Shown: positions 26,110 to 34,582, counted from the stretch's first letter. The stretch: DNA of 34,837 bases from an uncultured Muribaculaceae bacterium (GCA_944321715.1 CALUMJ010000028.1:1-34837), one strand, 5' to 3'. Numbers and translations: made by a program. The notes: a model not told the origin generated them from the letters alone.

Positions 26110-27795
26110 CTATGCCACCAAGGCAAGTATCAGGATTTGTGCCGAAATCACTCGCAGGAACATGGTAAGCGGATATACCGTCGAATAGGCTACCGCGGGT
26201 GCATCGTTGTTGGCAGTCTTGTTGCTGTATGCCAATGCTGGTGGGTCGGTATAACTTCCCGAGAGAAGACCCATAATGGAGAAGTAGTTGAGCTTGTATT
26301 TGTATCGAGCCAACAAACCCACTATGAGCAACGGGAGGAAAGTAATGAAGAAACCATAAATGACCCATCGCAAACCTGTGGCGTTGAACACCGTTTCGGC
26401 GAAATTCCCGCCAGCGGCAATACCAACCGATGCAAGGAAGAGGCATATACCTATCTCGCGCAACATAAGGCTCGCTGCCGAAGACGTGTAAGTGACAAGT
26501 TTCACCTTATAGCCGAAGCAGCTGATGAGGATAGCCATAATCAGCGGGCCTCCTGCCAACCCGAGCTTCATCGGCACCGACATGCCAGGGAATGCGATAG
26601 GGATAGAACCAAGTATAATACCAAGCAATATGCCAAAGAACATTGTGAACATATTGGGCTGGTTGAGGCGTTTCACCGAGTTACCCATGCGCTCGGCAAG
26701 ACGGTTGATGTCGTCGATATTGCCCACAACGGTAAGGCGGTCGCCTATTTGCAATGCAAGGTTAGGATTGGCAAGCAGGTCCACACCAGCGCGATTGACG
26801 CGTGTAACGTTCAACTTGTAACCCATGTGCAAGCGCAACGAACCGATTTTGCGGCCCGAGTATTCGCTCTTTGTAACCAAAATGCGACGTGACACCGCAG
26901 GGCCGTTGTTCATATCCCACTGCATGTCAATCTTGTGCCCAATTACCGATTCATATACATGCTCTTCCTGTGCCGAAATCACTATCAGCAGCAAGTCGTC
27001 TTTCTCTATGATAGTGTCCGACTTAGGTATGATTATCTCGCCCGTCGAGGCTTTTTTCATACGCGAAATCACATAGTTGCGGTCGATTACGTCATGCACC
27101 TGCTTAACGGTGTGATTGAAAATCAGCTCGTTGGTCACCTTCAGCGTGATAACGTGGGGCTTGAGTTGGCTTTGCTCGTTCTCATTGTCAAGGCTTTCTT
27201 GTTCCTTGTCGATGCCTATGCGGAAAATCGCTTTCACCAATATCATCGACAATATGATGCCGAGCACACCTAACGGATAGGCGGCGGCATAACCCATCGA
27301 CATACCTTGTATTGCCTCGGCTGCCGACGCTCCCTGTACCTCGGCAAGCGACTGTTGTGCGGCACCGAGCCCCGGGGTGTTGGTCACAGCTCCCGACAGA
27401 ACGCCCACCAAGTCGGTGGCACTAATGCCCCCGAAACCAAAATAGATGGACAATGCCACAGCTATGTTCAACACGATGATTAACACTGCAAGCCCGTTGA
27501 GGATAAGCCCTCCTTTCTTAAAGGAGGAGAAAAATCCAGGACCCACTTGCAGACCAATCGAGAATATGAACAATATAAGTCCAAACTCCCTGATGAAGTT
27601 AAGAATTTGTGGGTCAACCGTCAAATTCAAATGCCCGGCAAGAATACCCACGAAAAGCACAAAAGTCACCCCGAGCGAAATCCCGAAGATTTTGATTTTT
27701 CCCAAGATGACACCAAACGCTATCACCAACGCATACAGGAAAATGGCATGGGCGACAGAGCTGTTGTCGGTAATTAGTTCAATCAGCCAACTCAT
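26110..27795 (-). CDS. AspT/YidE/YbjL-type transporter with RCK-C domains
   Basis: The ATG at 27795 gives 561 aa beginning MSWLIELITDNSSVAHAIFL; the longer frame from 27897 passes through the promoter and is rejected. The layout is five or so membrane segments (about 10-180), two central TrkA-C/RCK-C-like domains (about 205-370; VTNELIFNHTVKQV, DTIIEKDDLLLIVIS, NLALQIGDRLTVVG), and a second set of membrane segments (about 385-560). This duplicated form belongs to the aspartate:alanine exchanger superfamily. GAVTNTPGLGAAQQSL and its second-half counterpart SGSYTDPPALAYSN are the repeat signatures. The substrate is unknown; organic anion exchange is the best guess from the family. Confidence 0.9.
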   Translation of the reverse strand: MSWLIELITDNSSVAHAIFLYALVIAFGVILGKIKIFGISLGVTFVLFVGILAGHLNLTVDPQILNFIREFGLILFIFSIGLQVGPGFFSSFKKGGLILNGLAVLIIVLNIAVALSIYFGFGGISATDLVGVLSGAVTNTPGLGAAQQSLAEVQGASAAEAIQGMSMGYAAAYPLGVLGIILSMILVKAIFRIGIDKEQESLDNENEQSQLKPHVITLKVTNELIFNHTVKQVHDVIDRNYVISRMKKASTGEIIIPKSDTIIEKDDLLLIVISAQEEHVYESVIGHKIDMQWDMNNGPAVSRRILVTKSEYSGRKIGSLRLHMGYKLNVTRVNRAGVDLLANPNLALQIGDRLTVVGNIDDINRLAERMGNSVKRLNQPNMFTMFFGILLGIILGSIPIAFPGMSVPMKLGLAGGPLIMAILISCFGYKVKLVTYTSSAASLMLREIGICLFLASVGIAAGGNFAETVFNATGLRWVIYGFFITFLPLLIVGLLARYKYKLNYFSIMGLLSGSYTDPPALAYSNKTANNDAPAVAYSTVYPLTMFLRVISAQILILALVA

Positions 27796-27833
27796 AAAAA
27801 AATCCGAAAATGTTATTCGTTTATAAGACGGGG

Positions 27834-27842
27834 GCAAAATTA
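27834..27842 (-). promoter_or_regulatory. -7 promoter box of the AspT-like transporter gene
   Basis: TAATTTTGC on the minus strand, 38 bp upstream of the ATG at 27795. No good -33 box at the usual spacing. Confidence 0.5.
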
Positions 27843-27865
27843 CGCTTTTATTTCCAAATTTTCGT

Positions 27866-27888
27866 AGAAACTGTTTTGATTTTTTTAT
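27866..27888. repeat. Family A repeat, isolated left terminus
   Basis: AGAAACTGTTTTGATTTTTT differs from the left end of copy 1 at one position. The element body does not follow; the sequence passes within 20 bp into the flank of the 177-bp element at 27919. It is probably a truncated copy. Confidence 0.55.
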
Positions 27889-27918
27889 CTGTATCACACG
27901 GCTTTTTAATTTAACCCA

Positions 27919-28095
27919 AATCGGTCATTAGATTTCAAAGCAATTTTATTCTATTGTCGAGCAGGTTGATTGGCGATTTTGGTGAAGGCGTAGTGGGCTA
28001 CGCCGAGGCAAAGCAGCACCCAAGATGCCGATAAGAGAATGAAAGTGTTTTGGAAAGCTAAGTGAAATTCACATTTTGCGGTCTAATGACCGATT
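27919..28095. mobile_element. MITE-like element with 14-bp inverted ends and 11-bp flanking direct repeats
   Basis: AATCGGTCATTAGA (27919-27932) and TCTAATGACCGATT (28082-28095) are perfect inverted repeats. AATTTAACCCA occurs directly before the left end (27908-27918) and 2 bp after the right end (28098-28108), like a target-site duplication. The interior has a perfect hairpin GGCGTAG-TGGG-CTACGCC (27987-28004) and no gene. The size and ends suggest a non-autonomous transposon remnant; the parent is unknown. Confidence 0.5.
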
Positions 28096-28098
28096 GGA

Positions 28099-28171
28099 AT
28101 TTAACCCACGCGATAGCCTATGGAAGGGGCGGCGAAGCCATCCGACACTCAGACTACCACGTGGGTTAAAT
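28099..28171. repeat. Inverted repeat ATTTAACCCACG / CGTGGGTTAAAT
   Basis: A perfect 12-bp inverted repeat (28099-28110 and 28160-28171) around 49 nt. Its left arm overlaps the right copy of the AATTTAACCCA direct repeat, suggesting that the 177-bp element inserted at this site. A related GCGATAGCC...TGGA string recurs at 34231-34246. 28172-28279 holds nothing further apart from a loose AATAGCGG/CCGCTATT pairing across the ugd stop. Confidence 0.5.
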
Positions 28172-28279
28172 GAAGCCTTGTAATTGTATGTTTCTTACAT
28201 GTTTTAAAGCCATGTACCGCACAATAGCGGTATTGAATGAACCGAAATGGAATTTTTCGTCAACGCAATTCCAACCCCG

Positions 28280-29641
28280 CTATTCTTCCGAAGGTTTGTA
28301 ATCGGCCGCAAGACATGGCTTGTGGCCAATGTTGTAATAGTCAAGCCCAACCGAAGTCAAATCCTCGGGCTGGTAAACATTGCGTCCGTCTATAACCACA
28401 TTGCCGGCCATAGCTTTCTTTATCACTTTCCATGATGGCAATCGGAATTCCTCCCACTCGGTAACCACTATCAAGACATCTGCGTCATTGGCTGCGGCAT
28501 AAATATCGTTGCAATATTCTATAGGCAGGCCGGCAAGGCGGCGGCGAGCCTCGTCCATGGCCACCGGGTCATACACCTTGACATTACAGCCAGCAGTGAG
28601 CAATTCGTCAATCAGCACCAACGACGGAGCTTCGCGCATATCGTCGGTTTTGGGTTTGAACGCAAGCCCCCACACGGCGATAGTCTTGCCATTCAACTGT
28701 TCCTTCCCTCCATATATTTTCACCAGCTTATTAAACAACACATGTTTCTGGCTTTCATTCACAGCCTCAACGGCCTCGATGATGCGCATGTGCATCCCGT
28801 GTTCAATGGCAGTGTGGGCGAGAGCTTTCACATCCTTTGGGAAACACGACCCGCCATAGCCGCAACCCGGATACAAGAATTTGCTGCCAATGCGGCTATC
28901 GCTTGCTATACCCTTGCGTACCATGCTCACATTGGCACCGACAAGTTCGCACAGGTTGGCAATGTCGTTCATGAAGCTGATGCGTGTGGCAAGCATGGCA
29001 TTAGCTGCATATTTTGTCATCTCGGCCGACGGAATATCCATGAATATCACACGGAAGCTATTAAGCATGAACGGGCGGTACAAGCGAGCCAGCAACTTCT
29101 CGGCCTTTTCCGAGTCGGTTCCCACCACCACACGCTCGGGACTCATGAAATCCTTTATGGCCATCCCCTCTTTCAGAAATTCGGGGTTCGATGCGACGTC
29201 GAAGTTTATATCCACTCCACGTAGGCGAAGTTCTTCGTTGATTACTTGCCGCACTTTCTCGGCCGTACCAACAGGAACCGTACTCTTCGTGACCACCACC
29301 AAGTAATGGTTCATGTTGCGCCCTATTGTATGTGCCACGTCAAGCACATACTTCAAGTCGGCGCTTCCATCCTCGTCGGCAGGCGTACCGACTGCCGAAA
29401 ACACAATCTCAACGTCATCGAGCAAACTGGCAAGGTCGGTGGTAAACGACAGACGACCATTGCGGAGGTTACGCTCCACGATTTCGCCAAGCCCAGGTTC
29501 GTATATTGGCAATATTCCTTTTTTCAAATTCTCGATTTTCGTCTTGTCAACATCGACACAAGTGACCGTTACTCCTGTTTCGGCAAAACATGCCCCTGTG
29601 ACAAGTCCAACATAACCACTTCCAACTACTGCTATATGCAT
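28280..29641 (-). CDS. ugd: UDP-glucose 6-dehydrogenase
   Basis: The ATG at 29641 gives 453 aa beginning MHIAVVGSGYVGLVTGACFAET, the Rossmann NAD site; a frame extension to 29704 covers the promoter and is rejected. It makes UDP-glucuronate from UDP-glucose in two NAD-dependent oxidations. Catalytic Cys is in GCGYGGSCFPKDVKAL; other marks are ASNPEFLKEG, EMTKYAANAMLATRISFMNDIA, and the C-terminal half IAVWGLAFKPKTDDMREAPS. The product feeds capsule or lipopolysaccharide precursors and would be the substrate of a UDP-GlcA epimerase like the damaged gene at 9451-10483. It has its own promoter but lies downstream of another transcript (29736-30212). Confidence 0.96.
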   Translation of the reverse strand: MHIAVVGSGYVGLVTGACFAETGVTVTCVDVDKTKIENLKKGILPIYEPGLGEIVERNLRNGRLSFTTDLASLLDDVEIVFSAVGTPADEDGSADLKYVLDVAHTIGRNMNHYLVVVTKSTVPVGTAEKVRQVINEELRLRGVDINFDVASNPEFLKEGMAIKDFMSPERVVVGTDSEKAEKLLARLYRPFMLNSFRVIFMDIPSAEMTKYAANAMLATRISFMNDIANLCELVGANVSMVRKGIASDSRIGSKFLYPGCGYGGSCFPKDVKALAHTAIEHGMHMRIIEAVEAVNESQKHVLFNKLVKIYGGKEQLNGKTIAVWGLAFKPKTDDMREAPSLVLIDELLTAGCNVKVYDPVAMDEARRRLAGLPIEYCNDIYAAANDADVLIVVTEWEEFRLPSWKVIKKAMAGNVVIDGRNVYQPEDLTSVGLDYYNIGHKPCLAADYKPSEE

Positions 29642-29667
29642 AATTCCAATGATTTTATTTTTGCACA

Positions 29668-29698
29668 CAAAATTAGCAATTAGCCTCTTGGCCTCAAA
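29668..29698 (-). promoter_or_regulatory. ugd promoter (TTTG-N19-TAATTTTG)
   Basis: On the minus strand, TTTG (29698-29695), 19 nt, then TAATTTTG (29675-29668). It is 26 bp upstream of the ATG and downstream of the hairpin at 29736-29775. Confidence 0.8.
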
Positions 29699-29735
29699 AT
29701 GCATCTCCCGAAAAAATAATCAGAATCAATAACAA

Positions 29736-29775
29736 GGCTGCACACACCGCAATGCTGGCAAAGGTGTGTGCAGCC
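29736..29775 (-). terminator. Strong hairpin, probable terminator of the transcript upstream of ugd
   Basis: A perfect 13-bp stem, GGCTGCACACACC with GGTGTGTGCAGCC, around 14 nt. On the minus strand it is followed by TTGTTATTGATTC, a weak T-tract. It ends 37 bp before the ugd -33 box, so it may insulate ugd from the upstream promoter. Confidence 0.55.
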
Positions 29776-30212
29776 ACGCACCGCAGGCATCAACACTGCC
29801 TCAATCTCATACTATTTTTCTCCAAACTAAAGCGATGCGTTAATGTACCAAACATCTGATTAATATCACGAATCACAAGGGCATAAGCAGACTGTGCCGA
29901 CCATACAGCCGGCACAAAACAAGTATAGGACATGCCACGAGCCATGCCCACGCTTACCTAATATACGTTCTTTTGATAGTCCCATCTCTTACTACATGCC
30001 AACACATGGAGAACTGCACAGGCAATGTACATGGCAAAAGCCACTCCATGCAATAGTCTAACACCCTCTGCAAGACGGGACGCAGAAATTTTCTATATAT
30101 TTCAAATGCGAGAGAAGAGCCGTCCCACTACTTTCCCCGCCCTCCGAACGAAGGGCAGCGAATTGCCCACGGTAGTGTAATCTCTCGAAAGGTGCAGTTG
30201 TCGCACCCTTTT
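29736..30212 (-). ncRNA. Candidate structured non-coding RNA or leader, unassigned
   Basis: A perfect promoter (30219-30250) would start a minus-strand transcript near 30212, ending at the hairpin 29736-29775. The first 150 nt are rich in pairing. There is a 5' hairpin between 30211-30203 and 30195-30188. A stem CGAGAGA/TCTCTCG (30187-30181 with 30115-30109) encloses CACTAC/GTAGTG (30177-30172 with 30131-30126). Inside it are two mutually exclusive hairpins sharing 30156-30153: GGGCA/TGCCC and GCCCT/AGGGC. Further 3' is TGTGCCG/CGGCACA (29916-29893). No convincing protein frame is present; a 24-codon frame at 29958-30032 is unsupported. It lacks the usual tmRNA, RNase P and SRP RNA signatures. 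It could also be a long ugd leader or a multicopy repeat. Confidence 0.35.
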
Positions 30213-30218
30213 GCACCA

Positions 30219-30250
30219 CAAAATTACAAAATTTATCGCAACCGCACAAA
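30219..30250 (-). promoter_or_regulatory. Promoter of the unassigned transcript (TTTG-N20-TAATTTTG)
   Basis: On the minus strand, TTTG (30250-30247), 20 nt, then TAATTTTG (30226-30219). Both boxes are perfect although no protein gene starts within 550 bp downstream. Confidence 0.7.
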
Positions 30251-30301
30251 TATCAAAACAAATTCCGCGAAATCAAAATCAGCAGCAAGGCTGCCCGCTG
30301 C

Positions 30302-30617
30302 TTTTAGATGCTTTTTTGTCCAATGGACTGAGATGGATTTTCGAGGCGTGATGTATCAAAATTGTAAATATATTCCCTTTGTTGTCGAGTTCCAAGGACA
30401 TAACGGCTCGACAACCGTCCGACGGCGGTCGCAACATACTGTAATTTAGTCAATAATGAGCCATCATGATATTACAACTCTACACAATTGTCTGCCTGCA
30501 ATCGCTGATTGTTTCAGGCATTGCAATTATGATACACCCTCGTCCGGAAAACACTCAAAACATGAACAATGAAATTCCATTAAAATCATTTCCGTGAGAA
30601 TTCAAAACAGTTTCTTA
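30302..30617 (+). repeat. Family A repeat copy interrupted by a family B element
   Basis: The left part, with GAGATGGATTTTCGAGGCG (30330-30348), matches copy 2 (13151-13169). The right part, ACACTCAAAACATGAACAA (30551-30569) to GAATTCAAAACAGTTTCTTA (30598-30617), matches the right half of copy 2. About 65 bp of the family A middle are replaced by the family B element at 30348-30542. 30251-30301 shows nothing recognisable. Confidence 0.65.
30348..30542 (+). repeat. Family B repeat nested in a family A copy
   Basis: The ends GTGATGTATCAAAAT (30348-30362) and ATTATGATACACCCTCG (30526-30542) are imperfect inverted repeats. The interior TCTACACAATTGTCTGCCTG and GCTGATTGTTTCAG match the copy at 34247-34438 almost exactly. 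No reading frame is conserved. Confidence 0.7.
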
Positions 30618-30628
30618 CGCGTCTTTGC

Positions 30629-30660
30629 TTGTTCTGCAACCAAAAAACAGGTACTTTTGC
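30629..30660 (+). promoter_or_regulatory. Promoter of the C69 dipeptidase gene (TTG-N20-TACTTTTGC)
   Basis: TTG at 30629-30631, 20 nt, then TACTTTTGC at 30652-30660. The 5' UTR would be about 120 nt. The -33 box lies 12 bp after the end of the family A/B repeat composite. Confidence 0.65.
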
Positions 30661-30789
30661 ATCTCACAAGAATGAAATGAGAGCAAAAAAGCCGATTGAA
30701 CGGTTCAAATATTTGCAGACGCAACGCCACAATGCCGCACATGCTGGCAAGGCATTGCCTAAAAACAGAATAACAATCTCACATATACA

Positions 30790-32454
30790 ATGAACACAAA
30801 CATTTTCACTACTATCGCCTTGGCTACGGCCTTGGCAGTGGCAGCATCGCCCACCGCCGATGCTTGCACCAATTTCGTGGCTGGCAAGAATGCCACGGCC
30901 GACGGTTCGACAATGGTAACCTACGCGGCCGACAGCCACACGCTATATGGATTCCTGCAACACCTACCTGCCGCCGACCACCCCGCCGGAGCCATGCGCG
31001 AGGTGCGCGACTGGGACACGGGCAAACCTCTTGGCCAAATTCCCGAAGCGCGGCACACCTACTCGGTGATTGGCAACATGAACGAACACCAGCTCACCAT
31101 CGCCGAATCGACATGGGGCGGACGACCCGAATTGGTCGATACTACCGGCATCATCGACTATGGCAGCCTGATGTACATCGCCTTGCAACGATGCAAGACG
31201 GCTCGTGAGGCGATTGCCACGATGACAAGCCTCGTGCAGGAATATGGCTATTACAGCTCGGGCGAGTCGTTCTCAATCGCCGACCCCGACGAGGTGTGGA
31301 TAATGGACCTCATCGGGAAAGGAACGGGCAACAAGGGTGCAGTGTGGGTGGCAGTGCGCATTCCCGACGATTGCATCGCCGGCCACGCCAACAACCCTCG
31401 CATACACCAGTTCCCACTCGACGACAAGGCGAATTGCATTTATTCTGACGATGTAATTACGTTTGCTCGCGAAAAAGGATATTTCTCGGGCAACGACGAA
31501 GATTTCGACTTCGCACTCGCCTATGCAACGCAAGACTTCGCGGCACTGCGCGGCTGCGATGCCCGTGTGTGGGCCTTCTTCAACCACTGGGTGGACGGAA
31601 TGGACAGCTATCTGCCCTACATCAATGGCAAGAAGGGTGCCGAAATAATGCCACTTTATGTGAAACCCGAGCGCAAACTCACCGTGCGCGACATGCAAGC
31701 CATGATGCGCGACCACTTCGAGGGTACTCCATTCGACATGACCGTCGATGCCGGCGCCACCGAGTGGTGGGGTGTCCCCTACCGCTACCGCCCTATGGAC
31801 TTCACTGTCGATGGCGTTAAATACTCGCAGGAACGTGCCACGGCTACGCAGCAAACCGGCTTCGTGTTCGTGTCGCAAATGCGCTCGTGGCTGCCCGACG
31901 CAGTGGGCGGTGTGCACTGGTTCGGAGTGGACGATGCCAATACGGCCGTTTTCGTGCCGATGTATTGTTGCATGACCCGCGTTCCGCACAGCTACGACAA
32001 AGCGACTGGCGACCTTTATACCCTCAACTGGGAAGCGGCGTTCTGGGTCAACAACTGGGTGGCAAACCAAGCCTACAACCGCTATTCACTGATGATTGGC
32101 GACATTTGCGCCGTCCGCGACTCGCTTGAAAGCAGTTTCGAAGCCGCACAACCCGAACTCGAACGCATAGCCGCCGAGAAATATGCTCAGTCGCCGGCCG
32201 AAGCCGTGGCCTTGCTCACCGACTACTCGTGCCGAACAGCCGACCAGGCCACTGCACGATACAAGCAGTTGGGCGAATACTTGCTGGTAAAATTCCTTGA
32301 CGGCAACGTCAAGAAAGAAAAAGACGGGAAATTCCTGCGCAACGAGTACGGCATGCCCGAAAACCCCAATTTCCCTGGTTACACGCCCGAATACTACCGC
32401 TCGGTAGTACGCTCTTCAGGCGACAGGCTACGTGTCATTCAACCCGAAGAATAG
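30790..32454 (+). CDS. C69 family dipeptidase, secreted
   Basis: A 554-aa Ntn-hydrolase peptidase (PepD/U34-like). The first 25 residues form a signal peptide ending SPTADA, and the following Cys26 (CTNFVAGKNATADGSTM) is the expected N-terminal nucleophile after cleavage. Other family marks are YSVIGNMNEHQLTIAESTWGG, YGYYSSGESFSIADPDEVW, GKGNKG-like GTGNKGAVWVAVRIPDD and NNPRIHQFP. Members cleave dipeptides with broad specificity and in gut Bacteroidetes are exported. Monocistronic with its own promoter; it probably supplies dipeptides from dietary or host protein. Confidence 0.92.
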   Translation: MNTNIFTTIALATALAVAASPTADACTNFVAGKNATADGSTMVTYAADSHTLYGFLQHLPAADHPAGAMREVRDWDTGKPLGQIPEARHTYSVIGNMNEHQLTIAESTWGGRPELVDTTGIIDYGSLMYIALQRCKTAREAIATMTSLVQEYGYYSSGESFSIADPDEVWIMDLIGKGTGNKGAVWVAVRIPDDCIAGHANNPRIHQFPLDDKANCIYSDDVITFAREKGYFSGNDEDFDFALAYATQDFAALRGCDARVWAFFNHWVDGMDSYLPYINGKKGAEIMPLYVKPERKLTVRDMQAMMRDHFEGTPFDMTVDAGATEWWGVPYRYRPMDFTVDGVKYSQERATATQQTGFVFVSQMRSWLPDAVGGVHWFGVDDANTAVFVPMYCCMTRVPHSYDKATGDLYTLNWEAAFWVNNWVANQAYNRYSLMIGDICAVRDSLESSFEAAQPELERIAAEKYAQSPAEAVALLTDYSCRTADQATARYKQLGEYLLVKFLDGNVKKEKDGKFLRNEYGMPENPNFPGYTPEYYRSVVRSSGDRLRVIQPEE

Positions 32455-32549
32455 TTAAATCTCGCGTTATCATTAATTAAATACGTTAATTACTTTGCAC
32501 ACGACAAAAATATTTATTAGCCATTCATGGCAAATTGCATTTTTGTCAA

Positions 32550-32557
32550 TATCTTTG
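32550..32557 (+). promoter_or_regulatory. -7 promoter box of the LruC lipoprotein gene
   Basis: TATCTTTG, perfect -7 match, 52 bp upstream of the ATG. No convincing -33 box at the usual spacing. Confidence 0.5.
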
Positions 32558-32609
32558 TAAAGTGATTTAGTGTATTACGTAACGAGAAATCAAATAAAGG
32601 TTTAGAACT

Positions 32610-34031
32610 ATGAAGATACAGAAATTTTTATCCTGGGCGGCATGCGCTGCCGGGTTGGTGTTGGCATCTTGCGCCGAGTCGCTCGATGAACCGCAACAAC
32701 CTACAAGCGGAGAAGCAACAGAAATTACCGTTGTCGTCCCCAGTGGCACACGGTCGGTCACTGTTGCGTACCCCACCAATGGAGGCATGAAAAACCTCAA
32801 CGTCCCTATCACACTCAACGACAACTACTCTGAACAATATGGCGCATCGGCCATCACCACTGGCAAGTTGGCATTGGCTTCGGCCGTTGCCACTTCGGTG
32901 AACATCTATGACGAGCAAGGCAACAAACTGGCACTCAATGTGCCTGTAAAAGGCATAGGCGATGCAACAGCCGCTGGCAATGCCACCATGCTCCCCGAAG
33001 ATGCCGTGCACAACTACGTCACCGAAGATGCCAACCAGACATTCTACCACTCAAGCGGCGTGGCAATGTTTGACGACAGCTGGCCATTGACCTACACCGA
33101 GGACGAGGACTACAACGACGTAATCATCGACTACGACATCGAAACAAAATACGTCGATATGAGCATTATCCCCGACCAAGCTTGGCGTGAGCAAATCAAG
33201 GTGGTGATGCACCTGCGCTCAGTTGGCGGTGAATACCCGCGCTCGGCAGGATTATACCTCGAAAGCCTCGACACCAAGTACATCAAGAGTACCGAAGCCC
33301 GCCTCACCCTTGGCAACCACAACGAGGAAGATGCAGCCAAGATGGACATCACATACAATGTTGACCTCAGTGGCGAACACCCGTTGATTGTCATCGACAA
33401 CATCGACTGGCTCATGAGCGAAGAGGCAAGGACTGCCACCTACACCAACGAAAAAGACGGACAACAATGGTATGTCAACCCGCGCGACCCGGCAAAGATT
33501 GTAACCAACAACAACCCGCTCGAATACACCGACATCGCAGCCAACACGTTCTACAACGTAAACCCAGGCATCATCAACACTGGTGGCGACCTGTTCACGC
33601 TCACTGTGATTTTCAAAGGTACCGACCGCAACGAATTGTCGATCGAGGAAGGACAAGAGCAAATCGACCACTTCATCAATGCCACAATGGATATCAACAA
33701 ACAGAACTTCTTTATCGGCTGCTACAACCGCATCATAAAGAGGTCGTTTGAAATCCACATGAAAGGCTACAACCCGTCGCCCAACTACACGAGCTACGAC
33801 TCAGAAAACGCACTTGGCGTAGCCAAGGACGCATCTACTACATATTGCGCAGCCGACGGCAGCGTATATGGCTTCAAAGTGCCAGTCCTCACCCGCCACG
33901 CCTATGAAAAGAAATCGTTCACCACACTCTATCCCGAGTACAAAGGCTGGTTTGATAGCAACGGCGCAAGCAACACCGACTGGTACTTGCACCCCGACGC
34001 CTCCACAGGCTACCTGTGCTGCTGGTGGTAA
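32610..34031 (+). CDS. LruC domain-containing surface lipoprotein
   Basis: A 473-aa exported lipoprotein: signal segment ending in the lipobox LVLASC (Cys21), followed by acidic AESLDEPQQP, like Bacteroidetes surface-export signals. Residues about 35-135 look like a beta-sandwich linker. Residues about 150 to the end fit the LruC domain: MFDDSWPLTYTEDEDYNDVIIDYDIE, with its Asp-rich, possibly calcium-binding stretch, VVMHLRSVGGEYPRSAGLYLE, FEIHMKGYNPS, and a Trp-rich C-terminus (WYLHPDASTGYLCCWW). No enzymatic role is established for LruC proteins. It is probably outer-membrane anchored and surface exposed. Confidence 0.85.
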   Translation: MKIQKFLSWAACAAGLVLASCAESLDEPQQPTSGEATEITVVVPSGTRSVTVAYPTNGGMKNLNVPITLNDNYSEQYGASAITTGKLALASAVATSVNIYDEQGNKLALNVPVKGIGDATAAGNATMLPEDAVHNYVTEDANQTFYHSSGVAMFDDSWPLTYTEDEDYNDVIIDYDIETKYVDMSIIPDQAWREQIKVVMHLRSVGGEYPRSAGLYLESLDTKYIKSTEARLTLGNHNEEDAAKMDITYNVDLSGEHPLIVIDNIDWLMSEEARTATYTNEKDGQQWYVNPRDPAKIVTNNNPLEYTDIAANTFYNVNPGIINTGGDLFTLTVIFKGTDRNELSIEEGQEQIDHFINATMDINKQNFFIGCYNRIIKRSFEIHMKGYNPSPNYTSYDSENALGVAKDASTTYCAADGSVYGFKVPVLTRHAYEKKSFTTLYPEYKGWFDSNGASNTDWYLHPDASTGYLCCWW

Positions 34032-34079
34032 TCCCACAATCACAGACAACAAAAAAATAGAAATTTACGCAATTTCGTA

Positions 34080-34107
34080 GGGACGCACGGCTCGTGCGCC
34101 CTTTTTT
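34080..34107 (+). terminator. Intrinsic terminator after the LruC gene (REP-like hairpin)
   Basis: GGGACGCACG (34080-34089) pairs with CGTGCGCCC (34093-34101) with one bulged A and a GCT loop, followed by six T. The hairpin sequence GGGACGCACGGC...CGTGCG resembles palindromes common in gut bacterial intergenic DNA. 34108-34246 holds nothing else recognisable. Confidence 0.75.
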
Positions 34108-34246
34108 AGTATCATATCCAATTGATTACCACTGCGTTGCGAAAAAAGAGGAATCATCCAGCAATTGCCATAAGTCGTAATGTGATTGCAATTACAATAC
34201 CATCGTGCTTGGCTCTTTCATCGAACCCATGCGATAGCCCATTGGA

Positions 34247-34438
34247 GAGGGTGTATCAAAATTACAAATACATTTACTTTGTTGTAGCCGTCATATCATG
34301 ACGGCTCGACTACAGCTCGAATGCAACCGTAATACACTGTAAATGTGACAGTAGCGAGCCGCCATAATATGACGGCTCTACACAATTGCCTGTCTGTAAT
34401 GCTGATTGTTTCAGCCTTCGCTATTTTGATACCCCCCT
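34247..34438 (+). repeat. Family B repeat, best-preserved copy (192 bp)
   Basis: The ends GAGGGTGTATCAAAAT and ATTTTGATACCCCCCT are inverted repeats (13 of 16 matching). The interior has GCCGTCATATCATGACGGCTCGACTAC and a partly inverted GCGAGCCGCCATAATATGAC, followed by GGCTCTACACAATTGCCTGT. The arms could fold into a long cruciform. 34439-34582 holds nothing recognisable. Confidence 0.7.
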
Positions 34439-34582
34439 ACAAACAACTGCAAATAACAATCCTGCTACATAGCTCCGCTTGCTCGCCGGGCTCTCCGTCG
34501 TGCTTCCACAATCTTAGCTCAAGGAAATGCCGCAGACATGCAATCCCAGACAAGTGCGCATGACCGTCTCAAGTGCTCAAAA

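Noticed and set aside
25846-26892. 348-aa plus-strand frame over the metG start, terminator and transporter gene
   Set aside because: It crosses an intrinsic terminator and the coding strand of two genes; composition is that of an antisense shadow.
29958-30032. 24-codon minus-strand frame inside the unassigned transcript
   Set aside because: No ribosome-binding signal or recognisable similarity; its length is within chance expectation.
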